The notes: generated by a model from the sequence alone, not told the origin. A stretch of DNA of 38,451 bases from Duganella lactea (GCF_009857505.1 NZ_WWCP01000043.1:1-38451), one strand, 5' to 3'. Counted from the stretch's first letter, positions 15,336 to 24,063 are shown. Program-made: numbers and translations.

Positions 15336-15695
15336 ATGGCAAACGCGAACCAGGGCAATCAAGGCGGTAATCAGGGTGGCAAAAATCAGCAGAGCGATAC
15401 CAGCAATCGCGGCTTCGCCTCGATGGACCCGGAACGTCAGCGTGAGATCGCAGCGGAGGGCGGCCGTGCCGCCCACGCATCGGGCAATGCGCATGAGTTC
15501 TCGTCCGAAGAGGCGCGCCGCGCCGGCGCAATGAGCCACAAGAACGACGCTAACCAGCAGAGTGAAGGTGGTGCTGGCGGTGCCGGCGGTGCACGTAGCA
15601 GCGGTGGTGGCAACCAGCAAAGCGGCGGCACCCGTGGTGGCACGCCGGAGCAGCATGCGGAAGCCGGCCGTCAAAGCCCCAAGAAGGATCGCTGA
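15336..15695 (+). CDS. KGG-repeat stress-induced hydrophilic protein
   Basis: Small, very hydrophilic protein of 119 residues. It begins with a Gly/Asn/Gln-rich stretch (NQGNQGGNQGGKNQQ) and contains one copy of the stress-induced KGG motif: GFASMDPERQREIAAEGGRAA, then SGNAHEFSSEEARRAGAMS. The second half is Gly/Ser/Gln low-complexity sequence. Similar proteins (GsiB of Bacillus, Con-10-like) accumulate under general stress or desiccation and behave as disordered hydrophilins. AAGGAGATATATC precedes ATG 15336, a near-ideal ribosome site consistent with high expression. The gene stands alone and is followed by a 12-bp hairpin. Confidence 0.88.
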   Translation: MANANQGNQGGNQGGKNQQSDTSNRGFASMDPERQREIAAEGGRAAHASGNAHEFSSEEARRAGAMSHKNDANQQSEGGAGGAGGARSSGGGNQQSGGTRGGTPEQHAEAGRQSPKKDR

Positions 15696-15715
15696 CCACG
15701 CCATCCATGGTCGGT

Positions 15716-15746
15716 CAGCGCACATCGTCACCGGCGATGTGCGCTG
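15716..15746. terminator. Perfect 12-bp hairpin between convergent KGG and LysR genes
   Basis: CAGCGCACATCG (15716-15727) pairs perfectly with its complement at 15735-15746 across a seven-base TCACCGG loop. It lies between two convergent stop codons, so it could end transcripts from either side. No T run follows on either strand, so it may protect mRNA 3' ends or act with Rho rather than being a classic intrinsic terminator. Confidence 0.5.
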
Positions 15747-15761
15747 TGCGTGCGGCAAGCA

Positions 15762-16664
15762 TCACGGTGCTGGAGAAGACAGCAGGCCGACCAGGGCGTC
15801 GGCAAAGGCTGTCACCAGCGGATCGGCTTCGCGGCGGGTGGCGAGACCTATTTTCGTCAGCAGAGTGCCATGCGCCAGCGGCACGAAGTGCACACCGGCC
15901 GGGGCGGTCAGCCGCATACATTCCGGCACGATGGCGATGCCGAGACCGGCCTCGATCAAATTCAGTTGCGAGGACTTGCGCGACAGCGCGCGCGCCGGCT
16001 TGGGGAAGAAGCCTTGTGCCAGGCACAGATTGGCCACCAGATAGCTGAGGCCACCACGGTCCTTGTGCGGGATCGAGATGAAGGGCGCCTCGCTCAGCTC
16101 CGCCAGCTCCACATTGTCGCGCGCCGCCAGCGGCGAGCTGCGCGCCACCGCCACCATCAAGCGCTCGCTGCCGATCTCGCGCACTTGAATGTGGGGATGA
16201 CGGCGCAGCGTCGGCAGACGCAGCAGGCCGATGTCGACCCGGCCTTCCTCGATTTCCAGCGTCTGGTTTTCCGATGGCAGCATCGACACATCCAGCGTGA
16301 CGCCCGGATGCTGGTGCAGCGCATCGGCCAGGGCGTTGCTGATGCGAGGCGTCAAGATGACCGAGCTGGAATGCTGCAAGCGGAGCATGCCCTGCGCGCC
16401 TTTGCCCACCTGCCGCGCCTGCACCAGCGTATCGTCGATCTCTTCCAGAATGCGCTTGCCGCGTTCGTAGAATAACTGGCCGGCCGGCGTCAGCTCGAAC
16501 TGGCGCGCGTCGCGCGTCAGCAGTGGCGTTTGCAGTTCGTCCTCCAGTTCCTTGATCTGCCGGCTCAGCGCCGACTGCGCGATGTACAACTTCTCGGCCG
16601 CGCGCGAGTAACCGCCGGCGTCCACGATCTCTATAAAATATTTAAACTGTTTAAGCGAAATCAC
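15762..16664 (-). CDS. LysR-family transcriptional regulator
   Basis: DNA-binding regulator of 300 residues. The N-terminal winged helix-turn-helix covers residues 1-60 (FKYFIEIVDAGGYSRAAEKL, IAQSALSRQIKELEDEL). A linker helix and a periplasmic-binding-protein-like effector domain follow (VDIGLLRLP, IEAGLGIAIVPE). The effector domain somewhat resembles the BenM/CatM/Nac-type branch, but no effector is assigned. Translation seems to start at a GTG (16664) with no good ribosome site. Upstream, on the plus strand, lie the 34-codon reading frame and the DUF4105 gene, which are the obvious candidate targets because LysR proteins often control divergent neighbours. Confidence 0.93.
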   Translation of the reverse strand: MISLKQFKYFIEIVDAGGYSRAAEKLYIAQSALSRQIKELEDELQTPLLTRDARQFELTPAGQLFYERGKRILEEIDDTLVQARQVGKGAQGMLRLQHSSSVILTPRISNALADALHQHPGVTLDVSMLPSENQTLEIEEGRVDIGLLRLPTLRRHPHIQVREIGSERLMVAVARSSPLAARDNVELAELSEAPFISIPHKDRGGLSYLVANLCLAQGFFPKPARALSRKSSQLNLIEAGLGIAIVPECMRLTAPAGVHFVPLAHGTLLTKIGLATRREADPLVTAFADALVGLLSSPAP

Positions 16665-16766
16665 CGTTATGCCGTTTCGAGATGGATGGCCGCCGTTTTT
16701 GATATTGGATCAATTCCCGGCTGGCCGTTAAAGTGAAGCGTCTCTTCTTCATACACGGAACCTGCC

Positions 16767-16871
16767 ATGTTGGGATTAATTGGCGTTGTCGGCCTGCTGG
16801 TGAGTATTGCAGTAAAACTGATCTGCGTCCAGATTGGGTGCGCCAGCGGAGTCGACGCGCGGGAGGATTAG
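16767..16871 (+). CDS. Possible 34-residue hydrophobic small protein
   Basis: A short reading frame starting MLGLIGVVGLLVSIAVKLI encodes one membrane-spanning helix followed by a polar tail ending DAREDstop. A GGAA precedes ATG 16767 by six bases, a weak but usable site. It lies divergent to the LysR gene and 16 bases before the DUF4105 gene, which has no good ribosome site of its own, so it could be a coupled leader or a small membrane protein. I do not recognise the sequence, and short length makes chance possible. Confidence 0.35.
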   Translation: MLGLIGVVGLLVSIAVKLICVQIGCASGVDARED

Positions 16872-16887
16872 GCCGCATAATCGTGGC

Positions 16888-17865
16888 ATGATCAAACGCA
16901 TTTTATTTATCGGCCTCGGCACACTCATCTTCATTCCGTTGGCCGCGTGGGGCACGGGCGCGCTGTGGTTTCAGCTGCCGTTCGGCGATGTCGCGCGCTG
17001 GCTGGCGCTGGTGGCCTGGCCGCTGTTCAGCCTCATCACGCTGGTCGCCTTCTGGCGCCGTCGCTACCGGCTGCCGGCGGTGTGGCTGGCGCTGTTGCTG
17101 GCGCTGATGGCGTGGTGGAGCACCATTCAGCCATCGCACCAGCGCCGGTGGGCCGACGACGTCGCGCGCATGGTCACCGGCAACGTCGATGGCAGCGTCG
17201 TTACGCTTGATCAGGTGCGCAACTTCGACTGGCGTAGCGATACCGACTATACCGTCCGCTGGGAACCGCGCCAGTATGATCTGACGCGGCTGCGTTCGGT
17301 CGATGTGGCGCTGTCTTACTGGATGGGGCCGGCCATCGCGCACACGCTGGTGTCGTTCGGCTTTGACGATGGCCGCTACCTGACGTTCTCGATTGAAATC
17401 CGCAAGGAGCGGGGCGAGAGCTTCGACGCTGTGGCTGGTTTCTTCAAGCGCTACGAAACCGTGCTGATCGCCGCCGATGAACGCGACATCCTGCGCGTGC
17501 GCACCAATGTCCGCGATGAGGACATGTGGTTGTACCGCCTGAAGATGCCGCCGGAGACGATGCGCTCGCTGTTCCTGGCGTATCTGGACGAAGGCGAGCA
17601 GCTCAAGGCCGCACCGCGCTTTTACAACACGCTGACCGGCAACTGCACCACCATCATCTATCAGATGGCGCGTCGCATCACGCCCGGCTTGCCGCTGGAT
17701 TGGCGTCTGCTGGCTTCGGGCTACTTGGACCGCTACCTGTACCACCTTGGCGCGCTGCAAGGGCAGGGCGATTTTGACACCTTGCGGCGGCAGGCGCACA
17801 TCACGGCCCGCGCCCGCGCGGCGGATCAGGCGGCGGATTTTTCGCGGCGTATCCGCGCTAACTGA
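16888..17865 (+). CDS. DUF4105 domain membrane protein
   Basis: Protein of 325 residues with three N-terminal hydrophobic segments (residues 4-25, 37-58, 66-82) and a large soluble C-terminal region matching the DUF4105 family. Characteristic stretches are RWADDVARMVTG, VRNFDWRSDTDY, SFGFDDGRYLTFSIEIRKE and YNTLTGNCTTIIY. The conserved Asn-Cys and an upstream His (AIAHTLVSF) suggest a thiol-peptidase-like catalytic site on the outer face of the inner membrane; that is inference, since the family is uncharacterised. The start is ATG 16888. Its 3' end overlaps the opposite-strand acyl-CoA ligase by eight bases. Confidence 0.85.
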   Translation: MIKRILFIGLGTLIFIPLAAWGTGALWFQLPFGDVARWLALVAWPLFSLITLVAFWRRRYRLPAVWLALLLALMAWWSTIQPSHQRRWADDVARMVTGNVDGSVVTLDQVRNFDWRSDTDYTVRWEPRQYDLTRLRSVDVALSYWMGPAIAHTLVSFGFDDGRYLTFSIEIRKERGESFDAVAGFFKRYETVLIAADERDILRVRTNVRDEDMWLYRLKMPPETMRSLFLAYLDEGEQLKAAPRFYNTLTGNCTTIIYQMARRITPGLPLDWRLLASGYLDRYLYHLGALQGQGDFDTLRRQAHITARARAADQAADFSRRIRAN

Positions 17866-19354
17866 CGCCGATGGACTCGGCCGCCATCTGTTGCAACTGG
17901 TGCTTGAGGATTTTGCCGCTGGGCGCGGCGGGCAAACGCGCCAGCGCGATGATCGCGGACGGGCGCTTGTACGGCGCCAGCCGTTCGGCCAGATAGTGCC
18001 GCAGGGCGTCGATGTCGAGCGTGTGGTGGGTGTCGAGTTCGACAAACGCCACCACTTCCTCGCCACCATCGGCCGCCGGGCGGCCCACCACGGCCGATTG
18101 CGTGACGGCCGGATGCGCGTTCAGCATGGTTTCCACTTCCAGTGGATAGACGTTGAAGCCGGAACGGATGATCAGCTCTTTGGTGCGACCGACGATGAAC
18201 AGCGCGCCGTCCGCATCCTGGCGCACCAGGTCGCCGGTGTTGAGCCAGCCGTCGGCATCGATGACGGCGGCGGTCAGGTCCGGCTGCCGGTAGTAGCCGC
18301 GCATGACGTTCGGGCCGCGTATCCACAGTTCGCCGATCTCGCCTGATGCGGTTCCGCCGCCGTCCGGCTGCAGAACGCGCGCCTCCACGCCGGGAATCAG
18401 ATGGCCGACCGAGGTGTCGTCGCGCGGCTTGTCCAGCCGGGTCTGGCTGATGGTCGGCGCGCTTTCGGTCAGGCCGTAGCCGTTGTGCAGCGGCAGGCCG
18501 AGCAAGCGCTCCACCCGCGCCTTCAGCGAGGGCGGCAGCGGCGAGCCGCCGGCGTAGGCGAAGCGCAGATGCGTATGCAAGGGCGTGGCCGCGTCGCCCA
18601 GCTTTTCCAGCAGGCGCGCGTACATCGCCGGCACGCCTTGCACGATGGTCAGACGATGGTCCCGCAATGCCCCCAGCAACTGGTCCGGCGTGAAGCGCGG
18701 GCACAAATAGAGGCAAGCGCCAGCGTACAGCGTGCCCAGCATCACGGAGGTGAGCCCGTAGACGTGGGTGATCGGCAGCACGCCGTAGGCGCGGTCGTCC
18801 GGCGTCAGGCCGCGCAGCGTGCTTGAGACGGCGGCGATGAACAACAGATTCCGATGTGTCAGCATCACACCTTTCGGCGCGCCGGTGGTGCCGGTTGTGT
18901 AGAGCAGCGCGGCAACCTGCTGGTGCGAGGCGGCGTGCACCGGCTCGGGCGCGCAATCCTGGTTGAGGTCGCCGACCGTCCAGGCCGCCGGCGATCCGGG
19001 CGTGGCCAGGTAAATTGCGCGCCGCGCACCGCTGTGCGCCAGCACCACCTCCACCTCGCGCGGCGACAGCCGGCCGTTGATGTGGACGATCCACGCATCC
19101 AGCTCGGCGGCGGCAAAGCTCAGCACCACCTGGTCGACGCAGTTTTCGCCCACCACGGCCAGCCGGTCGCCGGGCCGCAGTTGCAATGCACGCAAGCGGG
19201 CCGTCGCCTGATCGATGGCGGCGGCCAGTTCGGCGTAAGTCCAATGGCGCGCGCCGTCGTGCAGCGCCGGCGCGTGTGGCGTGCGTTCGGCCCAGCGGCG
19301 TGGAATGGCGGAAATGCGGGCGGGGAGTGAGGCGAGTAGCTGTGCGGTATTCAT
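17858..19354 (-). CDS. AMP-dependent acyl-CoA synthetase/ligase
   Basis: Adenylate-forming enzyme of 498 residues that activates a carboxylic acid with ATP and transfers it to CoA or a similar thiol. All core motifs are visible: P-loop LLYTTGTTGAPKGV, hinge-side motif NGYGLTESAP, GELWIRGPNVMRGYY, LNTGDLVRQD, GRTKELIIRSGFNVYPLEVE, and the catalytic Lys in PAAPSGKILKHQ. The sequence is GTG-ATG at 19357-19352; I use the ATG, though the GTG could serve. The substrate is not predictable; the size and motifs fit medium-chain or aryl acids. It stands alone, converging on the DUF4105 gene. Confidence 0.9.
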   Translation of the reverse strand: MNTAQLLASLPARISAIPRRWAERTPHAPALHDGARHWTYAELAAAIDQATARLRALQLRPGDRLAVVGENCVDQVVLSFAAAELDAWIVHINGRLSPREVEVVLAHSGARRAIYLATPGSPAAWTVGDLNQDCAPEPVHAASHQQVAALLYTTGTTGAPKGVMLTHRNLLFIAAVSSTLRGLTPDDRAYGVLPITHVYGLTSVMLGTLYAGACLYLCPRFTPDQLLGALRDHRLTIVQGVPAMYARLLEKLGDAATPLHTHLRFAYAGGSPLPPSLKARVERLLGLPLHNGYGLTESAPTISQTRLDKPRDDTSVGHLIPGVEARVLQPDGGGTASGEIGELWIRGPNVMRGYYRQPDLTAAVIDADGWLNTGDLVRQDADGALFIVGRTKELIIRSGFNVYPLEVETMLNAHPAVTQSAVVGRPAADGGEEVVAFVELDTHHTLDIDALRHYLAERLAPYKRPSAIIALARLPAAPSGKILKHQLQQMAAESIGVS

Positions 19355-19388
19355 CACCGCGCATTGTGGCCGATATGGCCGGCGGCGA

Positions 19389-19715
19389 TCAAGCCTTGAT
19401 GTCGATCAGCGTGCCGAGATTCTGGTCGGCAGCCTGGATCACCTTGGCCGACAAATCGAATTGTGCCTTGTACACCAGCGAATTGGTGGTTTCGGTCGCC
19501 AGATTGGTGGCGCTGGGGCCGTCCACCTGCAACAGTTGTTGCCCGCGCAGGGAAATCGATACGCCGGTGCCAGCCGGAGCGTTTTCCGCGAACTGGGCCT
19601 GCGACGGCTGGAAACCCTGCGTGCCGATATTGGCAATCGCGTGCGCGCTATTGCCCAACGCGCGTTCTGCGGCGTTGAGTCCGGTAACTCCTGAGCTTAA
19701 GGCGGCGATGGCCAT
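19389..19715 (-). CDS. Miniature flagellar rod/hook-like protein
   Basis: A 108-residue protein that looks like a flagellar rod or hook protein with the middle removed. The N-terminus (ALSSGVTGLNAAERALG, then AIANIGTQGF) matches the conserved N-terminal rod motif, in which FlgB/C/E/F/G have a Leu-Ala-Asn-x-x-Thr-x-Gly-Phe pattern. The C-terminus (NLATETTNSLVYKAQFDLSAK, VIQAADQNLGTLIDI) matches their C-terminal helix. GAAGGGAAA lies upstream of ATG 19715. No flagellar operon is nearby, although an MCP and CheV are in the window. It could be a rod accessory or an orphan axial protein. The resemblance is clear, the function unknown. Confidence 0.75.
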   Translation of the reverse strand: MAIAALSSGVTGLNAAERALGNSAHAIANIGTQGFQPSQAQFAENAPAGTGVSISLRGQQLLQVDGPSATNLATETTNSLVYKAQFDLSAKVIQAADQNLGTLIDIKA

Positions 19716-19894
19716 GATGATAGTTTCCCTTCGGCAATCTCAACAGTCTACACCGATGCGCCGCAGAATGCACGAACTGATGAAAAAACAGGCGCGGCGT
19801 TGTTCCAGTTTGCGCAGTTGACTTGCATTATCACGCTTATGGTATCCTTTCGCCCGATATTGTTCATAAGAAACACTCATTGGGGAAAAAGTGA

Positions 19895-21526
19895 ATGGCT
19901 TTGTTTGATTTTCTGGAAAAAGAGCACACCGTCGCCGGTGCCGGTTTTAATCGTTGGCTGGTGCCGCCGGCGGCGCTGGCGATCCATCTGTGCATTGGCA
20001 TGGCCTATGGCTTCTCGGTGTTCTGGCTGCCGCTGTCGAAGGCGCTGGGCGTCAAGGAAGTGCTGGCTTGCCCGGCCGATATCGGCGTACTGGAGCGTAT
20101 TCTGTCGTCCAGTTGCGACTGGCAGATCTCCATGCTGGGCTGGATGTACACGATGTTCTTCGTGTTCCTCGGCCTGTCCGCCTGGCTGTTCGGCGGCTGG
20201 CTGGAACATGCCGGCCCGCGCAAGGCCGGCGTGGTGTCGGCCCTGTGCTGGTGCGGCGGTCTGGTGATTTCCGCGCTGGGCGTGTATCACCACCAGATCT
20301 GGCTGATGTGGCTCGGTTCTGGCGTGATCGGCGGCATTGGCCTCGGTCTGGGCTATATCTCGCCCGTGTCGACGCTGATCAAATGGTTCCCGGACCGGCG
20401 CGGCATGGCCACCGGCATGGCCATCATGGGCTTTGGCGGCGGCGCCATGATCGGCGCGCCGCTGGCCGACAAGCTGATGAAACACTTCGCCACCCCTGCC
20501 TCGGTGGGCGTGTGGGAAACCTTCCTGGTCATGGCGGCGATTTACTTCGTCTTCATGATGGCCGGCGCGCTGTCCTACCGCGTGCCGGCGACCGGCTGGA
20601 AACCGGCCGGCTGGACGCCGCCCGCGACCAACGCCAATGCGATGATCACCACCCGCCACGTCCACGCCAGCAAAGTGTGGGGCATTCCGCAGTTCTGGCT
20701 GGTGTGGTGGGTGCTGTGCCTGAACGTGACCGCCGGCATCGGCATCCTGGGCATGGCGTCGCCGCTGTTGCAGGAAATTTTCGGCGGCCAGTTGCTGGGC
20801 GTCGCCGCCACCTTCAACGAGCTGGACGGCGCGCAGAAAGCGCAGATCGCCGCGATCGCCGCCGGCTTCACCGGCCTGCTGTCGCTGTTCAACATCGGCG
20901 GCCGTTTCGTCTGGGCCTCGTGCTCGGACTTCCTGGGCCGCAAGGTCACCTACGGCATCTTCTTCGTGCTCGGCTTTGCCTTGTACGCGTCGATTCCGGG
21001 CATGGCGCACAGCGGCCATCTGGCCTTGTTCGTCGGCTTCTTCTGCGTCATCCTGTCGATGTACGGCGGCGGCTTCGCCACCGTGCCGGCCTACCTGGCC
21101 GACCTGTTCGGCACGCAGATGGTGGGCGCGATCCACGGCCGCCTGCTGACCGCGTGGGCGGCGGCCGGCGTGTTCGGTCCGATCCTGGTCAACTACGTGC
21201 GCGAGTATCAGATCGCCAACGGCGTGCCGAAGGCGCAGGCCTACGACATCACCATGTACGTGCTGTCCGGCCTGCTGGTGGTGGGCCTGATCTGCAATCT
21301 GCTGGTGCGCCCGGTGGCCGACAAGCACTTCATGACCGACGCCGAACTGGCGACCGAGAAGAAGCTGGCGCACGAGCGCGACGCGGCCGCCGCGACCGGC
21401 ACGGCGGTGGTCTCGCACGGCACCACCAGCCCGCTGGCGGTGGCCTTCGGCTGGCTGGCGGTCGGCATTCCGCTGGCGATCGGCGTTGCCATTACCGTGG
21501 AAAAAGCCTCGGTGCTGTTTAAATAA
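19895..21526 (+). CDS. OFA-family MFS transporter
   Basis: Twelve-helix major facilitator carrier of 543 residues related to oxalate/formate antiporters and to YhjX. MFS features include the loop 2-3 motif region WLEHAGPRKAGV, GYISPVSTLIKWFPDRRGMATG (very typical of OFA members) and the second-half repeat SDFLGRKVTYGIFF. A C-terminal extension adds a further hydrophobic segment (LAVAFGWLAVGIPLAIGVAI). ATG 19895 follows a weak GGGGAAAAAGTGA site. A TTGACT at 19818 with a TATCCT at 19843 (19-base spacing) is only a tentative promoter. Substrates in this family range over oxalate, formate, pyruvate and others, so none is assigned. A strong terminator follows. Confidence 0.9.
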   Translation: MALFDFLEKEHTVAGAGFNRWLVPPAALAIHLCIGMAYGFSVFWLPLSKALGVKEVLACPADIGVLERILSSSCDWQISMLGWMYTMFFVFLGLSAWLFGGWLEHAGPRKAGVVSALCWCGGLVISALGVYHHQIWLMWLGSGVIGGIGLGLGYISPVSTLIKWFPDRRGMATGMAIMGFGGGAMIGAPLADKLMKHFATPASVGVWETFLVMAAIYFVFMMAGALSYRVPATGWKPAGWTPPATNANAMITTRHVHASKVWGIPQFWLVWWVLCLNVTAGIGILGMASPLLQEIFGGQLLGVAATFNELDGAQKAQIAAIAAGFTGLLSLFNIGGRFVWASCSDFLGRKVTYGIFFVLGFALYASIPGMAHSGHLALFVGFFCVILSMYGGGFATVPAYLADLFGTQMVGAIHGRLLTAWAAAGVFGPILVNYVREYQIANGVPKAQAYDITMYVLSGLLVVGLICNLLVRPVADKHFMTDAELATEKKLAHERDAAAATGTAVVSHGTTSPLAVAFGWLAVGIPLAIGVAITVEKASVLFK

Positions 21527-21550
21527 CACGGTAGAATCAATCTCCAGCTT

Positions 21551-21579
21551 ACGGGGCCGCTGACGGCCCCGTTTTTATT
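21551..21579 (+). terminator. Rho-independent terminator after the OFA transporter
   Basis: ACGGGGCCG (21551-21559) pairs with CGGCCCCGT (21564-21572) over a CTGA loop and is followed by a T run. It lies 24 bases after the transporter stop and just before the ABC ATPase gene. Confidence 0.92.
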
Positions 21580-21590
21580 TCAGGAGTGCC

Positions 21591-22469
21591 ATGCTCGAAC
21601 TACGCAATGTTGTGAAGGTTTATGGGAAAAATGTCCGTGCCGTGGACGACGTCAGCCTTGAGTTGCCGTCCGGCGTGACGGCGCTGATCGGCCATAACGG
21701 CGCCGGCAAGACCACGCTGATGCAGATGATCGCCACCATCGCCAGGCCCACCAGCGGGCAGATCCTGCTGGAGGGCGTCGACATCGTCCAACAGCCCGAT
21801 GCCATGCGGACGCGGCTTGGCTTTCTGCCGCAGGATTTCGGCGTGTATCCAAACCTGACCGCGCTGGAGTTCATGCAGTATTTCGCCGCGCTCAAGGGCG
21901 TGCGCGATCCGGCGCGGATTCGCCGCTTGCTGGAGCTGGTCAACCTGCACGACCATGCCGATCGTCATGCCGCCGGTTTCTCCGGCGGCATGAAGCGCCG
22001 GCTGGGGATCGCGCAAGCGCTGCTCAACGATCCCGATGTGCTGATCGTCGACGAGCCGACCGCCGGCCTTGATCCGGAGGAACGGCTGCGCTTCCGCCAT
22101 CTGCTGTCCGAGATCGGTCTGCGCAAGCTGGTGCTGCTATCGACCCACATCGTCTCCGATATCGAAAACATGGCGGGCTGGCTGGCCGTCATGAATCAAG
22201 GCCGGCTGGTGGCCTGCGACACGCCGGACAGCTTTGTGCAGCGCGCGCGCAGCCAGGTGTGGTCGGTCACCGTGCCGACCCAGGATTACGAGCGGCTGAG
22301 CGCAGGACTGCAGGTGTTGCAGGCGCAGCGCCATGCGGACGGCGTGACGCTGCGCATCGCCCATCCATCGATGCCGTTGGCCGGCGCCTTGCCCGCCGAG
22401 CCGACGCTGGAGGAAGCCCTGATGATGCAGCGTTACGCCGTGCGCGAACGCCTGGACGTGGCGGCATGA
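21591..22469 (+). CDS. ABC transporter ATP-binding protein
   Basis: ATPase subunit of 292 residues. Walker A is GHNGAGKTTLM, the Q loop is FLPQDFGVYPNLTALE, the ABC signature is FSGGMKRRLGIAQ, Walker B is VLIVDEPTAGLD, and the switch His is in LLSTHIVSDIEN. The CcmA/NatA-like layout suggests an exporter of the ABC-2 type. A C-terminal portion after residue 215 is variable and may contact the permease. CAGGAGTGCC precedes ATG 21591. Its stop overlaps the permease start (ATGA), so the two are coupled. The substrate is unknown. Confidence 0.94.
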   Translation: MLELRNVVKVYGKNVRAVDDVSLELPSGVTALIGHNGAGKTTLMQMIATIARPTSGQILLEGVDIVQQPDAMRTRLGFLPQDFGVYPNLTALEFMQYFAALKGVRDPARIRRLLELVNLHDHADRHAAGFSGGMKRRLGIAQALLNDPDVLIVDEPTAGLDPEERLRFRHLLSEIGLRKLVLLSTHIVSDIENMAGWLAVMNQGRLVACDTPDSFVQRARSQVWSVTVPTQDYERLSAGLQVLQAQRHADGVTLRIAHPSMPLAGALPAEPTLEEALMMQRYAVRERLDVAA

Positions 22470-24055
22470 CGGCGGCCTTCACGCCGCACGGCGGCGCCGC
22501 GCTCAAGGTATTGTTGCTGACCGAGGTGCGCCTGCGCATGCGCCGCCCGGGCACGCTGGTGGCGGTGCTGGCGCTGATTGGGCTGACCTGGCTGATGGTC
22601 GGCGATCCCGCCAGGGGCGACGCGATGATCGTCAGCGATGGCGCGCGCGTGGCGTACACCAGCACCAGCCTGGCGATGGGCAGCGCGGCGCTGACCGGCC
22701 TGTTCTTCGGCCTGGCCGGTTTCTATCTGGCGCGCGGCCGCATGGGCGAAGATGTGCGCAGCGGTATCGGCGCGGTGCTGGCCGCCACGCCGCTCACGTC
22801 CGCCTGGTTCCTGCTGGGACGCTGGCTGGGCAATGTGGCGTATTTGTGCGGTCTGTTGCTGATTTTCCTGGCGACCATGCTGGTGCTGCATGTGCTGCGC
22901 GGCGACGGCCCGGTGCAGCCGACGATGTATCTGCAGACCTATGCGCTGGTGCTGTTGCCGCTGGTGTTCTTCACCGCCAGCATGGTGCTGCTGTTCGACG
23001 CCTGGCCGCCGCTGATGGGCAAGGGCGGCGATGTGTTGTACTTCTTTGTGTGGGTGGCACAACTTTCCGTGGGCGCCGTGTCCGCCGGCGAACGTGGCGT
23101 CTGGCATCCCTTGCTGCTGGTGGATTTCTCGGGCCTTGGCGCGATCATCGGCGCGATCCAGCAGGTGCTGCCATCGCAAGGGCTGGTGATCGGCGGCGGC
23201 ACGTTCGATCCGGCGCTCGCGACGCGTGTGTTGCCGGACGCCCTGTGGTCACCGGCCATGGTGTGGACTCGGCTCGGTAGTGCCATGCTGGCCTTGCTGC
23301 CTTTGCTGCCGGCGCTGCTGCTGTTCCACCGTTTTTCGCCGGACCGGGTGAAGGCGCGGGCGGCGCGCGGCGGCTGGTCGCCGCTGGCGCTGCTGAATCG
23401 CTGGTTGCGACCGTTTGCGCGTCTGGTGCGGCCATTGTTCGGCCTGGCCGCGCGGTTGCCAGGTGTCGCGGGTCAGGCGCTGACGCAACTGGCTTTAACG
23501 CTGGTCGTCAATCCGGTGGCGGTACTGGCGGTGCTGGCGCTGTTCGTGGCCGGCTGCGTGGTCGGCAGCGCGCAACTGGGGACGGTCGTCTGCGTGGCGG
23601 TTCTGTTGTGGGGCGTGCTGATCAGCGACATCAGCGTGCGCGATACGCAGTACGACGTCGAGGCCTTGAACGCCGCCGCGCCCGGTGGCCGCGTGCGTGC
23701 CTATGTGGCGCAATGGCTGGCCGCCGTCGCGCTGGCGCTGCTCTTCACGGCGCCGGCATTGCTGCGCTGGCTGGCACAGGCACCGCTGCGGGCACTGGCG
23801 TTGCTGGCGGGCGTGCTGGCCTTGTCGGCGGCCGCCGCGCTGCTGGGTAACTGGAGCCGCAGCGCGCGGCTGTTCCTGGGTTTGTTCTTGTTCGGCATGT
23901 ACGTGGCGACACAGGCGGTGAGCGTGCCGTGGTGCGATGTGGCCGGCTTCAACGGCGCGGCGACACCGGTATCCGTGGCAGCTTATGCCTTGGCGGCGGT
24001 GTTGCTGTTTGCGTGCGGAATCGCGACGCTGCAACAGCGGCTGGCGAGGAAGTAA
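22466..24055 (+). CDS. ABC transporter permease (large ABC-2-type exporter subunit)
   Basis: Membrane protein of 529 residues with roughly twelve hydrophobic segments in two halves, as if two ABC-2 permease units were joined. The first half starts after KVLLLTEVRLRMRRPGTLVAVLAL; the second begins near residue 345 (LALTLVVNPVAVLAVLALF). Short basic loops separate the halves. ATG 22466 shares the ATGA overlap with the ATPase gene, so stoichiometric synthesis is likely. No periplasmic binding protein or efflux adaptor gene is adjacent, which supports export rather than import. I cannot name the substrate. Confidence 0.88.
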   Translation: MTAAFTPHGGAALKVLLLTEVRLRMRRPGTLVAVLALIGLTWLMVGDPARGDAMIVSDGARVAYTSTSLAMGSAALTGLFFGLAGFYLARGRMGEDVRSGIGAVLAATPLTSAWFLLGRWLGNVAYLCGLLLIFLATMLVLHVLRGDGPVQPTMYLQTYALVLLPLVFFTASMVLLFDAWPPLMGKGGDVLYFFVWVAQLSVGAVSAGERGVWHPLLLVDFSGLGAIIGAIQQVLPSQGLVIGGGTFDPALATRVLPDALWSPAMVWTRLGSAMLALLPLLPALLLFHRFSPDRVKARAARGGWSPLALLNRWLRPFARLVRPLFGLAARLPGVAGQALTQLALTLVVNPVAVLAVLALFVAGCVVGSAQLGTVVCVAVLLWGVLISDISVRDTQYDVEALNAAAPGGRVRAYVAQWLAAVALALLFTAPALLRWLAQAPLRALALLAGVLALSAAAALLGNWSRSARLFLGLFLFGMYVATQAVSVPWCDVAGFNGAATPVSVAAYALAAVLLFACGIATLQQRLARK

Positions 24056-24063
24056 GGAGACGT

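Noticed and set aside
15336..15695. Repeat array or CRISPR-like element in the Gly/Gln-rich KGG gene
   Set aside because: The repetition is codon-level low complexity in a good reading frame, without regular spacers.
19895..21526. Oxalate:formate antiporter with the acyl-CoA ligase as oxalyl-CoA synthetase
   Set aside because: No frc or oxc gene is present, the ligase is a separate unit on the other strand, and the OFA family has many substrates.
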